Assembly: GCA_026770025.1 (NCBI GenBank) | Contig: JAMXDE010000005.1 | Coordinates: forward strand, 3,410,001 to 3,474,000 | DNA: 64,000 bases | Source: Craspedostauros australis | Lineage: Eukaryota > Bacillariophyta > Bacillariophyceae > Mastogloiales > Achnanthaceae | Direction: 5' to 3' | Shown: in pieces, positions 27,987-38,365 of the stretch | Layout of the letters: the number at the start of each line of letters is the position of its first letter | How positions within the stretch are numbered: the first letter of the stretch is position 1 | Made by a program: the position numbers and the translations under genes | Notes under the pieces: generated by a model | Database searches by the model: none | Seen by the model: only the letters and a program-made list of their open reading frames with translations | What the model was told of the DNA's origin: nothing

Positions 27987-30433
27987 AATGTGATGGGTCT
28001 GCAGTCGTGTTTCCACAATCCTGGAGTGTGTGGGACTGGCCTGTACCCGAATTTCGCGAGGTGTTTTTGGAGCTTCACATTTGCGATTTTGCCCGCCTGT
28101 GGCAGCCCGTACATGCCCTTTCGCACTTCGACGTAGACGTTGCCGTTGTGTTCCAAGTTCCGAAGCTGGTATTGTTCGACGATCTCTGGTGGCAGCATTG
28201 TCATCGGCATTCGCATGTATTCGTATCTGTCCATTTCGGTGTTCAGATAAAAATCCTTGATGTCGATGGTCATGAACCTCGCATTCGGTGTGGAGACGAC
28301 GCTGTTGAACAAACATTTTGCAGTGGTGAGTTCGGCGGTGGGTGTGTGCACGTCGAAGGGGTAATCGATGAGATTGCCTCCTACGGTGAGGCGCGTGCGA
28401 TGTGTTTCTGCTTTTTGCGGTCGCACGGCGCAGACAATGCGGCCGTATGTGACGGTGCGATCTCGTGGCACTGCCGATCTTGGGACGAAGAAGATGGTGT
28501 TGGTTGCCGCCGATGCTGGGATGCGGGTCCCGACGCCTTGTGCGAGACGCCCGATCTCGTTGGCGAAGGATGTGTACCATTGTTGCGGGGTGTGGCCATG
28601 AACCTTGCCAGCGATGAGGTGCCGGTATTCGTATGCTGTCCCCGTGCGTTCGTCGATGACTGCGTTTGCGGTGGTGGCTCCGCGTGCCCACTGCTTGCGC
28701 TGGATGGTGCCGGTGCGCAGTCGTGTGCGTGGTGCCGTCTTGGTATGGCCTGTGGGAGGTGCTCCCGTGTTGGCGCTGTCGTCGCCGTCGTCGTCGTCGT
28801 CGTCATCGTCGTCCGATTCTGGTTCGGAGTCGGCTTCGTCGTCTGTGACTTGCGGTGTGTTTTGGGGCACCCTCGGAGGTGTGCGCGCCGGTGTCGCGAA
28901 GGTGACGCGTTTGCTGCTGGTGTCACTGCTGGCCGTGGTGAGCACCCTCGGAGGTGGCTCGGTGTGCACCCTTGGAAGTGGTGCTGTGGGCGTCGCGGGG
29001 AGCGCCTGCTGGAAGATGTCGCTGAGCTGCCGGAGTGCTCCGAGTTGCTCGTCGCCAATGGACTGGAGTGGTGCGCATGGCTTGGTGAGTGCAGTGGCGA
29101 GGTCGCCTGCCGCCTTGATGGCCATCTCTGCGTTGGTTGGTGTGGGCATGGCGCATTTGCTTGGCATCAGTTCGATGGTGTCTGTGATCCGGATCGTCCT
29201 CGTTTTGTTGCAATACACCTTGTAGCACCGGTAGTGTTCGAGTGCTGGTGCTATGTACCATCCGGCTGATCCGTGTGGTGCCCATGTGGCTCGCTTGCTG
29301 GGTTTGTCATGGATGACGGCCTTGGTGCCTGGTGGTGCCATTGGCGTTGCGTTGAAGTCGAAGTTGCCGTGGAGGGCATGATGTGCCGAAATGTGCGGGT
29401 TGACTCGCGACGGTCGCATCAGGTTGAGTGTGATGTCGCATTGGGGGAGGAGTTGACACCATAGATGCAGCGGAAATGCTTCGTCGGCTGTGGCCAGTCC
29501 TGCGATGAAGTGGTCTTTCCAAGTTGAGATGGCTCTCTCCGCTGCGTTGCGCCGATGAATGCCCGGTGGTACAAGCTGGTACTGGATACCTTTGGACTCG
29601 ATGAGGTGCTTGAGTTCTTTCGGCGCCTCGTTGTCGAGGCGGTGGAATCGCGGTGTCATTCCGCTTCGAAGGAGAACCGTCAAAAGTTCGTCACACGCTC
29701 GCGTGAGTTCCGTTGCGTGCCGACTGCGTAGTGGGCGTGAAAGAATCGCGTTGGAGTCATGGTCGTACAACACCATGATGTACTGGTATCCACGGCTTGA
29801 CGTCACTGGGAACCGGCCTGTTTGATCGGTGAAGATTTTGCCTGTTGGCCGATAAACATCCATGAAGATCTCGCGTTGTTCCGTGGGATTCTTGGTGGAC
29901 TGGGTGACGTGGTTACAGTGACTGCGCGTGGACTGCGTGTTCTGGTACTGTTGGCGTAGGTGCCCAGCTGCAGTTGCCGTTGAGGGTGGAAGGAATTTTC
30001 GCACCAATTGCTCGGTCAGTCCGGGCCAAGATGAAAAGAATCCTTTCTTGATGGCAGCCGTGAACGTGGATACCGCGGGGCTGAAGCAGCACTGGTGGTA
30101 ATATTTGGCCAGTTCCATCTTGGTTGACGTGTGATGGACGTGATTGGCCAGTTTTGGCGATGTGGGCTTCGGCGGCTGGATGTCGATGCGATACATGCCG
30201 TCAACTTGATGCCGACAACCGGTATGAATCGTGTTTCCGTTTTTTCGAATTCTCACGGATTCTTGGTCGAAGTCAACTGTCATGCCGTGGTCACACAGTT
30301 GCCCCACCGACACAAGCGCCGCGCTGGAAAGTTGTGGAAAAACTCGCGCGGTGCACGCATGCTGCGGTACATTGGCAATGCTGACCGTGGCTCGGTGGGA
30401 AGATTGGATGTTGGATCCGTCGGGCAGCGACAC
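27941..30433 (-). CDS. Copia pol: protease end, integrase, first part of reverse transcriptase
   Basis: A protease-like DSGCTSH lies just upstream of the marked start. The integrase core shows IFTDQTGRFPV, YIMVLYDHD and RRNAAERAISTWKDH. An acidic Asp run and linker follow, then the front half of the reverse transcriptase with RLTVGGNLIDYP, MTIDIKDFYLN and VRKGMYGLPQAGK. The frame is open up to the inserted DNA element. Confidence 0.88.
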   Translation of the reverse strand: MSLPDGSNIQSSHRATVSIANVPQHACTARVFPQLSSAALVSVGQLCDHGMTVDFDQESVRIRKNGNTIHTGCRHQVDGMYRIDIQPPKPTSPKLANHVHHTSTKMELAKYYHQCCFSPAVSTFTAAIKKGFFSSWPGLTEQLVRKFLPPSTATAAGHLRQQYQNTQSTRSHCNHVTQSTKNPTEQREIFMDVYRPTGKIFTDQTGRFPVTSSRGYQYIMVLYDHDSNAILSRPLRSRHATELTRACDELLTVLLRSGMTPRFHRLDNEAPKELKHLIESKGIQYQLVPPGIHRRNAAERAISTWKDHFIAGLATADEAFPLHLWCQLLPQCDITLNLMRPSRVNPHISAHHALHGNFDFNATPMAPPGTKAVIHDKPSKRATWAPHGSAGWYIAPALEHYRCYKVYCNKTRTIRITDTIELMPSKCAMPTPTNAEMAIKAAGDLATALTKPCAPLQSIGDEQLGALRQLSDIFQQALPATPTAPLPRVHTEPPPRVLTTASSDTSSKRVTFATPARTPPRVPQNTPQVTDDEADSEPESDDDDDDDDDGDDSANTGAPPTGHTKTAPRTRLRTGTIQRKQWARGATTANAVIDERTGTAYEYRHLIAGKVHGHTPQQWYTSFANEIGRLAQGVGTRIPASAATNTIFFVPRSAVPRDRTVTYGRIVCAVRPQKAETHRTRLTVGGNLIDYPFDVHTPTAELTTAKCLFNSVVSTPNARFMTIDIKDFYLNTEMDRYEYMRMPMTMLPPEIVEQYQLRNLEHNGNVYVEVRKGMYGLPQAGKIANVKLQKHLAKFGYRPVPHTPGLWKHDCRPITLEAYRISHWESHGTK

Positions 30434-30592
30434 CGATAATGGGTTATCGTCGGGTGTTTGGCCAATGCATGGATCTTCAGGCCGTAGGAAATGACTAGTG
30501 CAACCAGAGTCAACTATGGCGAGGGCAGGAGCACAGGATGATGAAGTAGTAACAGAGAGTGCTACTTGCTTACTGTGGTCCTGCCGCGCTTG

Positions 30593-31756
30593 TCACGCGT
30601 TCGTCGGGGCGCCTTCGGTGGATCCTCCCATCGTGTTGTTGCGAGTGGCCTCCTTCTTGTGTCCTGGTGCTGGGTTCATGCACGTTGCGCTGGTGTGCGT
30701 GACGCCCACCTTGTACCCGTGTGTCCAGCAGTAGGAGTTGTGCTTGTGCTTGCGCCCTCCCTTCTTGCTTCCTGTGCCGCCGCTTGTGGCCGCATTGGCT
30801 TGCAGCTGGGACACCATTGCCGTGATCTCCGACAACTGCTTGACGAGGTTGGCGTTGCTCTCGGTGAGCTGTGCTACGGTGCTGCGATCCGCGGCCGTTG
30901 CGGATGCGAGGTTGGCGAGCGCGTCTGCGGTTTCAGTGGCGGTGATTGCCGCATTGGCTCCTTGGAAGTTGGCTCCCGTCGCCGTGGCTTGCGACTCGCG
31001 GAGGTCTTGGTGAGCTGCAGCGAAGTCCTTCTTGAAGCGAGCCCATGTCTTGTCGGCGGCACTGAGAGCGCGGAAAGAGCGGCATGCTTCGGGGAACGCT
31101 TGTGTTCGGAACACCAGGTTGTACGCCGTGGTGACGAGCTGGTGATCTGCGTACGGTGCTTTGGCAGCAGCCGCAAGATCGCGCGCAGATTCGATTTGGG
31201 CGACGAGCACTTCGAACGGCGCCGTCGGATCGTACGGGGTCTTCATGGCCTTGTCGTTTTCGTCGAGGTCTTGTGGTGTGATCTTGCCATACGTGGAGTA
31301 CAGGTGGGTCAGCAGCTCGAGTGTCGTGACATTGGCGTAGCCGACGATGTTGTGGCGGAGAGTTCGCACGTATTGGTCTTCAATGGCGCCAAGAAGCTGT
31401 TGCTTGAGGGCATTGTCGACCGCGCGGTACTCTCTCCAAAGGCGCTCCTGTTCCTTGTGGATGCTGGTGGCGGCGCTGATCTGGGCTGCAGTGGCTGCGT
31501 TCGGGATGTTCGGGTGTGGTCCTGGGTTGACCGGCACGACGAATGCTGTCGCCGAATGTTCTTGGTACACCTCTCGGGAGACGGTGAGGACCAGGTATCC
31601 AAGCTGACCGTTTCCGAGGGGGCAGTGCACCGAGGCCGCATTGGCGTTGAGGACTACATTGAGTTCTGCGATGGACTCGTATGTGGGTACCCCGACGATG
31701 GGTTCGACGATTGCCTGTGGAAAGGTGGCGAGGATCTTCTCGTGGCTGTTGGCCAT
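30593..31756 (-). CDS. Copia gag (387 aa)
   Basis: It begins MANSHEKILATFPQAIVEP. The body is Ala-rich and helical with QLVTTAYNLVFR and WARFKKDFAAAH, like the capsid region of copia gag. A coiled-coil-like QLTESNANLVKQL and a basic patch (KKGGRKHKHN) precede a single zinc-knuckle-like motif (YCWTHGYKVG...TC). The same CWTHG type of knuckle is, from memory, usual in diatom copia gag. Confidence 0.88.
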   Translation of the reverse strand: MANSHEKILATFPQAIVEPIVGVPTYESIAELNVVLNANAASVHCPLGNGQLGYLVLTVSREVYQEHSATAFVVPVNPGPHPNIPNAATAAQISAATSIHKEQERLWREYRAVDNALKQQLLGAIEDQYVRTLRHNIVGYANVTTLELLTHLYSTYGKITPQDLDENDKAMKTPYDPTAPFEVLVAQIESARDLAAAAKAPYADHQLVTTAYNLVFRTQAFPEACRSFRALSAADKTWARFKKDFAAAHQDLRESQATATGANFQGANAAITATETADALANLASATAADRSTVAQLTESNANLVKQLSEITAMVSQLQANAATSGGTGSKKGGRKHKHNSYCWTHGYKVGVTHTSATCMNPAPGHKKEATRNNTMGGSTEGAPTNA

Positions 31757-31810
31757 GGTGATGATTTTTGGTGATGCTGGTCTTGGTGACCGAGATTTTC
31801 AAACGTTGGC

Positions 31811-31869
31811 TATTAGCGAACAACTGTCAATAAGACGAGTAGTGTGTGAATCAATGTTGTTCGCTAATA
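31811..31869. repeat. 14-bp inverted repeat spanning the 5' LTR inner edge
   Basis: TATTAGCGAACAAC (31811-31824) lies directly inside the 5' LTR, where a primer-binding site belongs. Its exact reverse complement, GTTGTTCGCTAATA (31856-31869), lies inside the LTR, 31 bp away. No tRNA 3'-end match was recognised at the primer position. The arrangement resembles the self-priming of Tf1/sushi elements, in which the transcript's own 5' end primes reverse transcription. Confidence 0.7.
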
Positions 31870-32015
31870 TTATGAGATATTACATTGCTGAGCTGAGGAG
31901 TTGCGGTCTTGGCTCCTGCTAGTGTCTTGATCTGCTCTAGGAGGAAAGTGGGCGCGAGGTGCGCACTTTGCGTACGCCGGTCAGTCGGGTCACGTGCGGG
32001 ACTGGAATCAATACA
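31825..32015 (-). repeat. 5' LTR of the young retrotransposon
   Basis: It is 191 bp and identical by eye to 25612-25802. Its outer edge is about 125 bp upstream of the start codon at 32143, so it may supply or disrupt promoter elements of that gene. Confidence 0.92.
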
Positions 32016-32142
32016 TTCTTCGCGTTTGCAAGTGTGGATAGGTTCAACCAAGATACATTACTGTGCCTTCGTACCAAATATTATACAATACAATACAATA
32101 CAATACAAAGCCAATACCAATACTCTACGATCGATTGAGAAG

Positions 32143-32865
32143 ATGAGGTGTGTCGGATTTCAGTTGATGTGTGCAGCGACAGTCGTCGCCTTGACGTCTC
32201 CATGTGCTGCACTGCAGATGCCAACTCCTGGCAGCGCATCAAGCCGAGGCAACGCCATGCAGAATCAGAAGCACAAGCAGCAACACCAACCCAAGGATTC
32301 CATAGTGGCGACATGCACCAGGGCCGCAGCTTCGGCATTCCTGGCAGCCTGCATGATGGGAGCCGCCAGTTCGCCAGCCGCAGCAGCCGATGATGCGACT
32401 GTCCTCAATCACAACTATGCCGATCCCTTGCATCCGCTGTGCGAACGCAAGATCGAGGTGGCCGCAGATGGCAAGACCTTCCACTACAGCGGCACTGCCG
32501 TGGGTCCCAAGGGCGACACGGTGCTGCGCGGCTGCACGCCGCAGGAGATCAAGGACTTTGGCCTACGGCAGGGTGCCTTCGATGGCTTCGTGTTGGATGG
32601 CAACCGCGTCAGCGTCGGCGATGGCATTCACGAAGGCGTTTGGGAGCCAGCCAACTCTGTCAAGACGACGCTCGGTTTCGAGGATCAGGATGGCATCCGT
32701 TGGAACGACGGCAACAAGTGGGTCGTCATCGATGCGAAGAAGGGTCCCAACAAGGTGGGTGAAGGCATCTTCTATGCGTACATCGGGTTCAGCACGTTGG
32801 CAGGCGTCAAAGGCGTAACGGATGGCATCCGGCGGAAGCAGCAGGAGAAGAAAGAGGCCTCCTGA
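32143..32865 (+). CDS. Thylakoid-lumen-type plastid protein, unknown function (240 aa)
   Basis: The start at 32143 was chosen because it begins a signal peptide (residues 1-23, ending near CAALQ); the frame is open further upstream only because it runs through the retroelement LTR. A Gln/Lys-rich transit-like stretch (25-55) is followed by a second hydrophobic segment with AAASAFLAACMMGAASSP and an Ala-rich cleavage site (AAAADDA), the pattern of a lumen-targeting signal without a twin Arg. The mature domain (about 84-225) has NYADPLHPLCERKI, YSGTAVGPKGD, VWEPANSVKTTLGFED and NDGNKWVVIDAK. A last hydrophobic stretch (about 207-224) precedes a basic tail. No named family recognised. Confidence 0.88.
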   Translation: MRCVGFQLMCAATVVALTSPCAALQMPTPGSASSRGNAMQNQKHKQQHQPKDSIVATCTRAAASAFLAACMMGAASSPAAAADDATVLNHNYADPLHPLCERKIEVAADGKTFHYSGTAVGPKGDTVLRGCTPQEIKDFGLRQGAFDGFVLDGNRVSVGDGIHEGVWEPANSVKTTLGFEDQDGIRWNDGNKWVVIDAKKGPNKVGEGIFYAYIGFSTLAGVKGVTDGIRRKQQEKKEAS

Positions 32866-33573
32866 GATGGTGGCCGTGTGTGCGTGTGCATGTGCTAGAG
32901 TACGTGTGAGTGAGTGAGTGAGTGAGTGAGTGAGTATGGGAACATGACTTTGATGTGGGTGCAATCTAGATGCCACGTCGAGCACTCTCACTACGGCATC
33001 GCAAACTATTCTGCGAAGTGTTCAACTCTACCACTATACAACTTCACTCGGTCTCTCGACGACACAGGCGAAAGGCTAACAATCCACCTCTCTGCTTCTG
33101 TCCCTTCAACGACCTTCGCAGGCTTGATTCTCCCGCAAAGCAAGTCATAGCAAAGCATCAGCATGCGAGCAGTCCAACTCGTCGAGATGTTAATGCAGAA
33201 CTACATCTACCCAGACAGTGCAAACATCACACAGATCCAAACTGTGGATTATTATCGAAAAGATTTTGCGGCGAAATGGTGCAAACTGCAGAGCCAGCGC
33301 AACTCGCGAAATAAGTACTCGACAGGTAGAATCCACACATCAACAACAATGCAGCAGTTGCATCTTTCCCGAAATGAAACATACTCTAGAGAGAGCGATT
33401 GCATTCTTACGAAGGCAGTACTCTGATCGTGACGCCACACCCATCTGTTACCAACTGTGGAGATTGTCCATTTCCACTCCTCTCACTCTCTCTCTCTCTT
33501 CAGAGAGAGAATGGAGGAGTCGCCCGGTGTAATATGCGCACGTACTTCCGAGTAGGTAGTCCACATAACTATT
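32866..33573. other. Convergent spacer with GTGA microsatellite
   Basis: The stretch 32904-32936 is (GTGA)n. A CT-rich run (about 33479-33510) lies near the other end. The spacer lies between the stop of the lumen-type gene and the stop of CTNNBL1. No gene was seen. Confidence 0.6.
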
Positions 33574-35754
33574 CTACAACTGATCCAAATACGATTTCAG
33601 CTGCTTTTTCTGCTGGACCCCGTCGCTGATGACCGAAATGAACTCCTCCAACGCCGCCTTGATGATGCTGATGCCGGACTGCTGCAACCGCAGCTGCGAC
33701 ACGATGTTCTCATGACAGCGCTTGGAATGCACGCACAGGAAGGCAGCGATGGCGCCCAGACGGTGAAAGATCTCGCCGCCGCCCTTCAGCTTGGCCTCCA
33801 GCGCTGCCAGTTCCAGGATGGACTGCTCCGCCATGTCCTCTTCCACATCGGATCGGTAAAAGTCGTACTCCGCCTTGCGGGCTTTCTGATCGTACGTTAT
33901 CAGCAGATCCACGAGCTGGTCGCACTTGTTCTTGTCGTCGACGAACTTGGCAACGAATCGAGATTGCGCATCCTGCGGTGAATCCTCCGTGAGATGGCGC
34001 GTGAGAGCGTACATGACGCGCACGATCTGGGTCTGCAGCATGTGCAACCAGCTGCGTTTGGCCTTGGACTTTTTGGATTCCAGCGCCTGTTTGGGTGCGC
34101 GCGTAGCCATGAAGAGGGGGAAGACGTACTTGAGACCGCCGGCCACAACGAGATGCTCGCACGCCTTTTGGTGCACGTCGCTGCTGCCAAAGAAGTCCAG
34201 CAGCTTGAGTCCGCAACCTCCCGCGTGCGTGCGCTCCTTGAGGCATTTGACGATCAGCTCGATGCCCTGACCTTCAAGGAAGGCCTCCATGTTGTCGTTG
34301 GTTTTCGAGAAGGACAGGCAGCAGCATAGCGTGGTGCAGACATTCTCGAGGTAGTCAATCTCATCTTCGTTGCTGGGCTGGTTCTTTCGGAAGCGTCCGA
34401 TGGCCTGCAGCATGATCTCGATGCCGTTGACAAAGGCTGACTCTGCATCTTCGGCATCCTCCTTCGCGATCCTCACCTTCTTACCGGGACGTTCGTGGGG
34501 GATGACGTGAACGTCGGGCGACCTGTTGCTCTTGGGCAGCTTGGACCAATCCGCGACCACCGCATGCACATCCTGCCGCTGCGAAAGAATGGTGGTGATC
34601 TCCATGTACCGCATGGTGCTCTCCGTAATGGCGCGTTTGGGAGGAATGTCGAGCTTTTGGATGAGCCACGACAGCAACGTCTTGCTCTCCTTCACCATGA
34701 ATGCGGCTGCGGACTTCGACGTGTTGTTGTTGTCATCATCATCATCGTCGTCGTCCGCGAAGATTCCTTCCGGAATGATCATGTCAATGTCGAGAAGATT
34801 CTCGATCAATGACAGGACGTTGCTGATTCCATCCAGGTCTTCATCATCGTCTTCTGCATCATCGTCGTCATCGTCGGTACTGCTCTTCTTGCCCTTTCCG
34901 TCTTCATCACCATCGCCGCCATCCGACGACGATGAAGGTGAGATCGGTTTGTCAAATCGTTGCAGGTTGATCACGATAGTCTCCCACGAATCTTCCAGAA
35001 CCCGCTTGCACAGCGTCGACAGAACGTTGAGAATGACGCTGCGATCCGCACCAGCCTCCTCAAAGGTGGTGAGCAACGCGGGATCCAACCATTCCAGCAG
35101 CAAGGACGTGACGGACGACGCGATATCGGTGTTGTCATGTCCCAGCAGCTGCAGCAGGGTGGACAGGAGCTTCTCATTGGTGCTGATGCTCTGATACAGC
35201 TGCGCGTTGGCCGCGGCCACTGCCTTGAGTGACGTGATGTGATCGTAGAGATTGAGCTCGCTCTCCATGTACATCTTGGGTTCGTCGGCGTACTGCGATC
35301 GTTGCTGGATGTTCTTGTTGCTGAGCTTGACGAGGGCGTTCGTGGCCGACCGCAATCCCTTGGGTGTGAGGTCCAGCACGACGCTGGAGGCATTCTCCTT
35401 CTCGGCCTGTTCCAGGAGCTCCTTCCCCGTGAGCGGTTTGCGAGGGATGAGGTGCAGCTCGTTCTGATCTTCCATGATCTGCACGCTCCTCTTTTTGGAG
35501 GCCCCTCCTGCTTGTGTGGATGCTGCTGATGGATCGTTGACGTCCTTGTAGTATCCCGTCTTTCGGTTGTTGGTTCCAAAGAAGTAGCCAGGCTTGGCAC
35601 CTTGCCATTTCTTGGAGGCGATGAAGTCAGGTCCATCGGTTGAACCGGCTGCCGAGGCGGCACCATCCTTGTCGGAGGCAGGGGCACGATTGAGCGCGCT
35701 CTTCAGCGAGCTCGTCACCGGCTTATCGCGTTTGAGTGATTTGGACTTTGGCAT
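33574..35754 (-). CDS. CTNNBL1: Beta-catenin-like protein 1 (spliceosome-associated), 726 aa
   Basis: Single exon. CTNNBL1 is an armadillo-repeat subunit associated with the PRP19/CDC5L complex of the spliceosome. The N-terminal basic segment and KKWQGAKPGYFFG are followed by the characteristic LTPKGLRSATNALVKLSNKN and YMESELNLYDHITSLKAVA region, LLLEWLDPALL, and LSLIENLLDID. Later come DYLENVCTTLCCCLSFSKTN, FLEGQGIELIVKCLKER, GGLKYVFPLFM and a C-terminal IIKAALEEFISVISDG, each with a clear counterpart in the human protein. The protein is longer than human CTNNBL1 (563 aa) because of acidic inserts (a run of Asp/Glu at about 285-305 and Asp/Asn at about 335-350). Nuclear. Confidence 0.9.
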   Translation of the reverse strand: MPKSKSLKRDKPVTSSLKSALNRAPASDKDGAASAAGSTDGPDFIASKKWQGAKPGYFFGTNNRKTGYYKDVNDPSAASTQAGGASKKRSVQIMEDQNELHLIPRKPLTGKELLEQAEKENASSVVLDLTPKGLRSATNALVKLSNKNIQQRSQYADEPKMYMESELNLYDHITSLKAVAAANAQLYQSISTNEKLLSTLLQLLGHDNTDIASSVTSLLLEWLDPALLTTFEEAGADRSVILNVLSTLCKRVLEDSWETIVINLQRFDKPISPSSSSDGGDGDEDGKGKKSSTDDDDDDAEDDDEDLDGISNVLSLIENLLDIDMIIPEGIFADDDDDDDDNNNTSKSAAAFMVKESKTLLSWLIQKLDIPPKRAITESTMRYMEITTILSQRQDVHAVVADWSKLPKSNRSPDVHVIPHERPGKKVRIAKEDAEDAESAFVNGIEIMLQAIGRFRKNQPSNEDEIDYLENVCTTLCCCLSFSKTNDNMEAFLEGQGIELIVKCLKERTHAGGCGLKLLDFFGSSDVHQKACEHLVVAGGLKYVFPLFMATRAPKQALESKKSKAKRSWLHMLQTQIVRVMYALTRHLTEDSPQDAQSRFVAKFVDDKNKCDQLVDLLITYDQKARKAEYDFYRSDVEEDMAEQSILELAALEAKLKGGGEIFHRLGAIAAFLCVHSKRCHENIVSQLRLQQSGISIIKAALEEFISVISDGVQQKKQLKSYLDQL

Positions 35755-38365
35755 GTTGTTGAGCTCAGTGTACTCTTTTGATGTGTTGCTTGCTGACTGC
35801 AGTTCAGAGAAGTGTTGGTGCAGGAGTATATTCTATAATAGAATATGTGCTTGCAATGATGCTGCAGTGCGAGAATGGATGTCAGCTTTTCGTCGTGTTG
35901 CCTGAGATCGTTGCCTGAGATCGTTGCCTGTATCGCTGCCTGCAATGGCACTGCAGACTGCTCAAGAGTCCCACAGTCTGCGTCTCAATCTCTATCGTTA
36001 GCTTGGCTCAGCTTAGCTTTGTCCCCTTTGATTCATGTAGATGTGCGATCTATTCTATTGAATGTGGATGGATGAGTTCAATTCCATAATAGAATAGGAC
36101 TGTGCGACTATCAATAACCTGTGAGCGTTGGTCTGGTGTGGTGATGAGTGGTCTGGATGGAAGTGCCGAAGCGCTGAGATGCGGGACAGCAGGCAACACG
36201 ATCACCTGGTGCGAAGAGGTGGAGTGGGCGTGATGGGTTCACCGTCTGTCTTTCGCCCCGTCATCTTCGGCGCAACCAACCAAAAAGCGCGCGAAAACAC
36301 GATCTTTGGATTTTGCGTTTTGTTGCTTGTTTCTGTCGTTGTGCGGTCGTGATGGGTCACGATGGGTTGTCGGAGACGACAATGTGCTGTGCGTTGTGCG
36401 ATGATGGCTTGCTGTTGATTTATTTGGTTGCTGACCACAAGATCTCACATGGCGACCCCAAAAGGTATGACCATGGCGTGAACAGGCAACACGCACTCCG
36501 AGCCGCCGGTCGGTACGAAACTCGTAAGTCAAGTGGTGCGATAGATAATGCGCAATGGCCTCTCAAGATGACTGCTTTGGTTGCCATCCCTGTCGACGAT
36601 GACAAAGCCAACAGGTTGCATACTTGTGCGTCTGTGCTGGCACCGGAGCAATGATACATCGCAACGAGACATCACATGATACCTGCATTCGAATTCAACT
36701 CCACCTCCTCTACCTACGATACCAACACCAACAACAACAGCAAGGAAGCTTTGCGTACGCAGATGACGAAAACGGTTTGCGAGCGCTTGTTCTCAAAAGT
36801 GCCAATGACACTGGTGTTTGTTGGTGATGGCGCGTAATCCAGTATTGCGAGTCTCCCATGCAAACATCACCCGTGATTAATATTTCCAATTGATCCTCTC
36901 GATGCGTCTGTAAAGCTTCCCTGTTGTGGTGGTGATGGTGGAGGCGGTGGTGGTGGTGGTTGCGATGGATGTCGACGACATGGATGGATATTTGTTGATG
37001 GACGCCAACTTGCAACCCCTGATCTGTTTCCATCTCTCCCTCAGTATTCATTCACTTTCTCACCTCCATCGTCTCGTATGCTCCTCTCCTTAATGTCATG
37101 GTACGTCATCATGATGCAGTCAACAAAGATGACAGCCGTCTGAGCACGAAATGTGCAAATATCGTAATGGCGACGGACAGCACGAAGCACTTCAATTGCA
37201 GGTGCTCAGGCAGAGACATACGAGTGCTCCTGTTTGGGGGTATGGAACAACGAAAGCGACCTGCACCGCCCTTCTGACCTTTCTGATAGATCATCATCAT
37301 GATGGATATGTCACCCTGGATATGCCATCATGGACGTGAACTCTTGTGATGATGAGCAGAATCCCTGGCTCTCCTCAACATCCAGGAGACATGACAGCCT
37401 TTCACCCATGTCTCAATCCGCCACGAGTCCATTTGAAACGCCTTCATGCAAGAGGATTCAAAGAGGCGACATCAATGGGCGCCGCCGACCAACGCTCAGT
37501 TCTGTTCTACCAAAGGCACTCTCTTCAACACCTGACACTTCCAGTCAGATGAATGTTCACAGCACGATGATCAGTTCGCGGAGTGGCAGTGGAGGAGCTT
37601 TGGCAGCTCCGGCAGATGCGACCTACGCGAGGCCGCACAAAGGTGGGAGACCATTCTCTTCAAATATACTGTTGGCAGGTGTGTCATTCGCCAGCATAAC
37701 CTCAATTGAGGCTGCTGTAACGAGATTAGTATCAGTGACTATCATGCCCAGCGTGGTTGCACTCGTGAAGCCTGTGTATAGAGTATTATATAACATTACA
37801 GTATGACGGTATTATTTCTAATCAGTGCTGGATGGAAACAGCTGGTATGTCATTCTACTCCGTTTGATGCTGCTGAAGCTACAGTTGCTGATGCCGATAA
37901 TGAAGCCGTTGCGATATCATCAACAACAGCGGTCGCAGCAGCAAAGCCTGGGACTACGGATGCAACTGATGGTCGTAGAAGCCATCAGGAACGTCGCATG
38001 GCTCATCTCCATCGCTCAGCACACAATCATTGCAGAACGACAGCACTTCCTCCGGAGACATCTCGAAGCTGTCAACGTTCCAATGGTCGAAGGAGACAAC
38101 AAGAAGGAAGACGATGCGGAACGATAATATGTTGAGGCGATGGTGGTGATTGCACGTATAATAGTTGGACAAGCACACGAGTTGCGGAACGTTGATGCAG
38201 TATTGTAGAGAGCCTAGCAGATGGAAACAGGCGAGGGAGAGCACTCGCCCGCATGCAACCAATTGGTCTGTTTTCACCGCATTCACAGAGCCGCCACGCA
38301 CACACCATACACATCATAAAGCACATCATCATGCACACAGTTTCATCAAGCGCGCCTCGTTCCAC
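35755..38365. other. Long gene-poor stretch
   Basis: About 2.6 kb without a gene I can support. It holds the CTNNBL1 promoter (right of 35754), a local duplication of CCTGAGATCGTTG near 35901-35929, and a GGTGGTGATG-rich patch at 36926-36960. A 158-codon plus-strand frame at 37330-37806 has ordinary composition but no recognisable domain, signal or splice partner; it is left uncalled. Confidence 0.5.

Larger units (their letters stand above)
25612..32015 (-). mobile_element. Young copia-like LTR retrotransposon with short (191-bp) LTRs
   Basis: The terminal repeats 25612-25802 and 31825-32015 appear identical base for base, so insertion was very recent on the LTR clock. A CATTC direct repeat flanks the element (25607-25611 and 32014-32018, the latter overlapping the last two LTR bases, so the exact tip is uncertain by 2 bp). 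On the minus strand the order is LTR, gag (31756-30593), protease, integrase, reverse transcriptase, RNase H, LTR: the copia order. The pol region is interrupted by a separate 1.1-kb DNA element (26887-27986); otherwise the copy looks nearly whole. It lies in the shared upstream region of the kinase and thylakoid-protein genes. Confidence 0.93.

Noticed and set aside
37330-37806. 158-codon plus-strand open frame in a gene-poor stretch
   Set aside because: Ordinary composition, but no signal, domain, repeat or splice evidence; chance frames of this size are common here.
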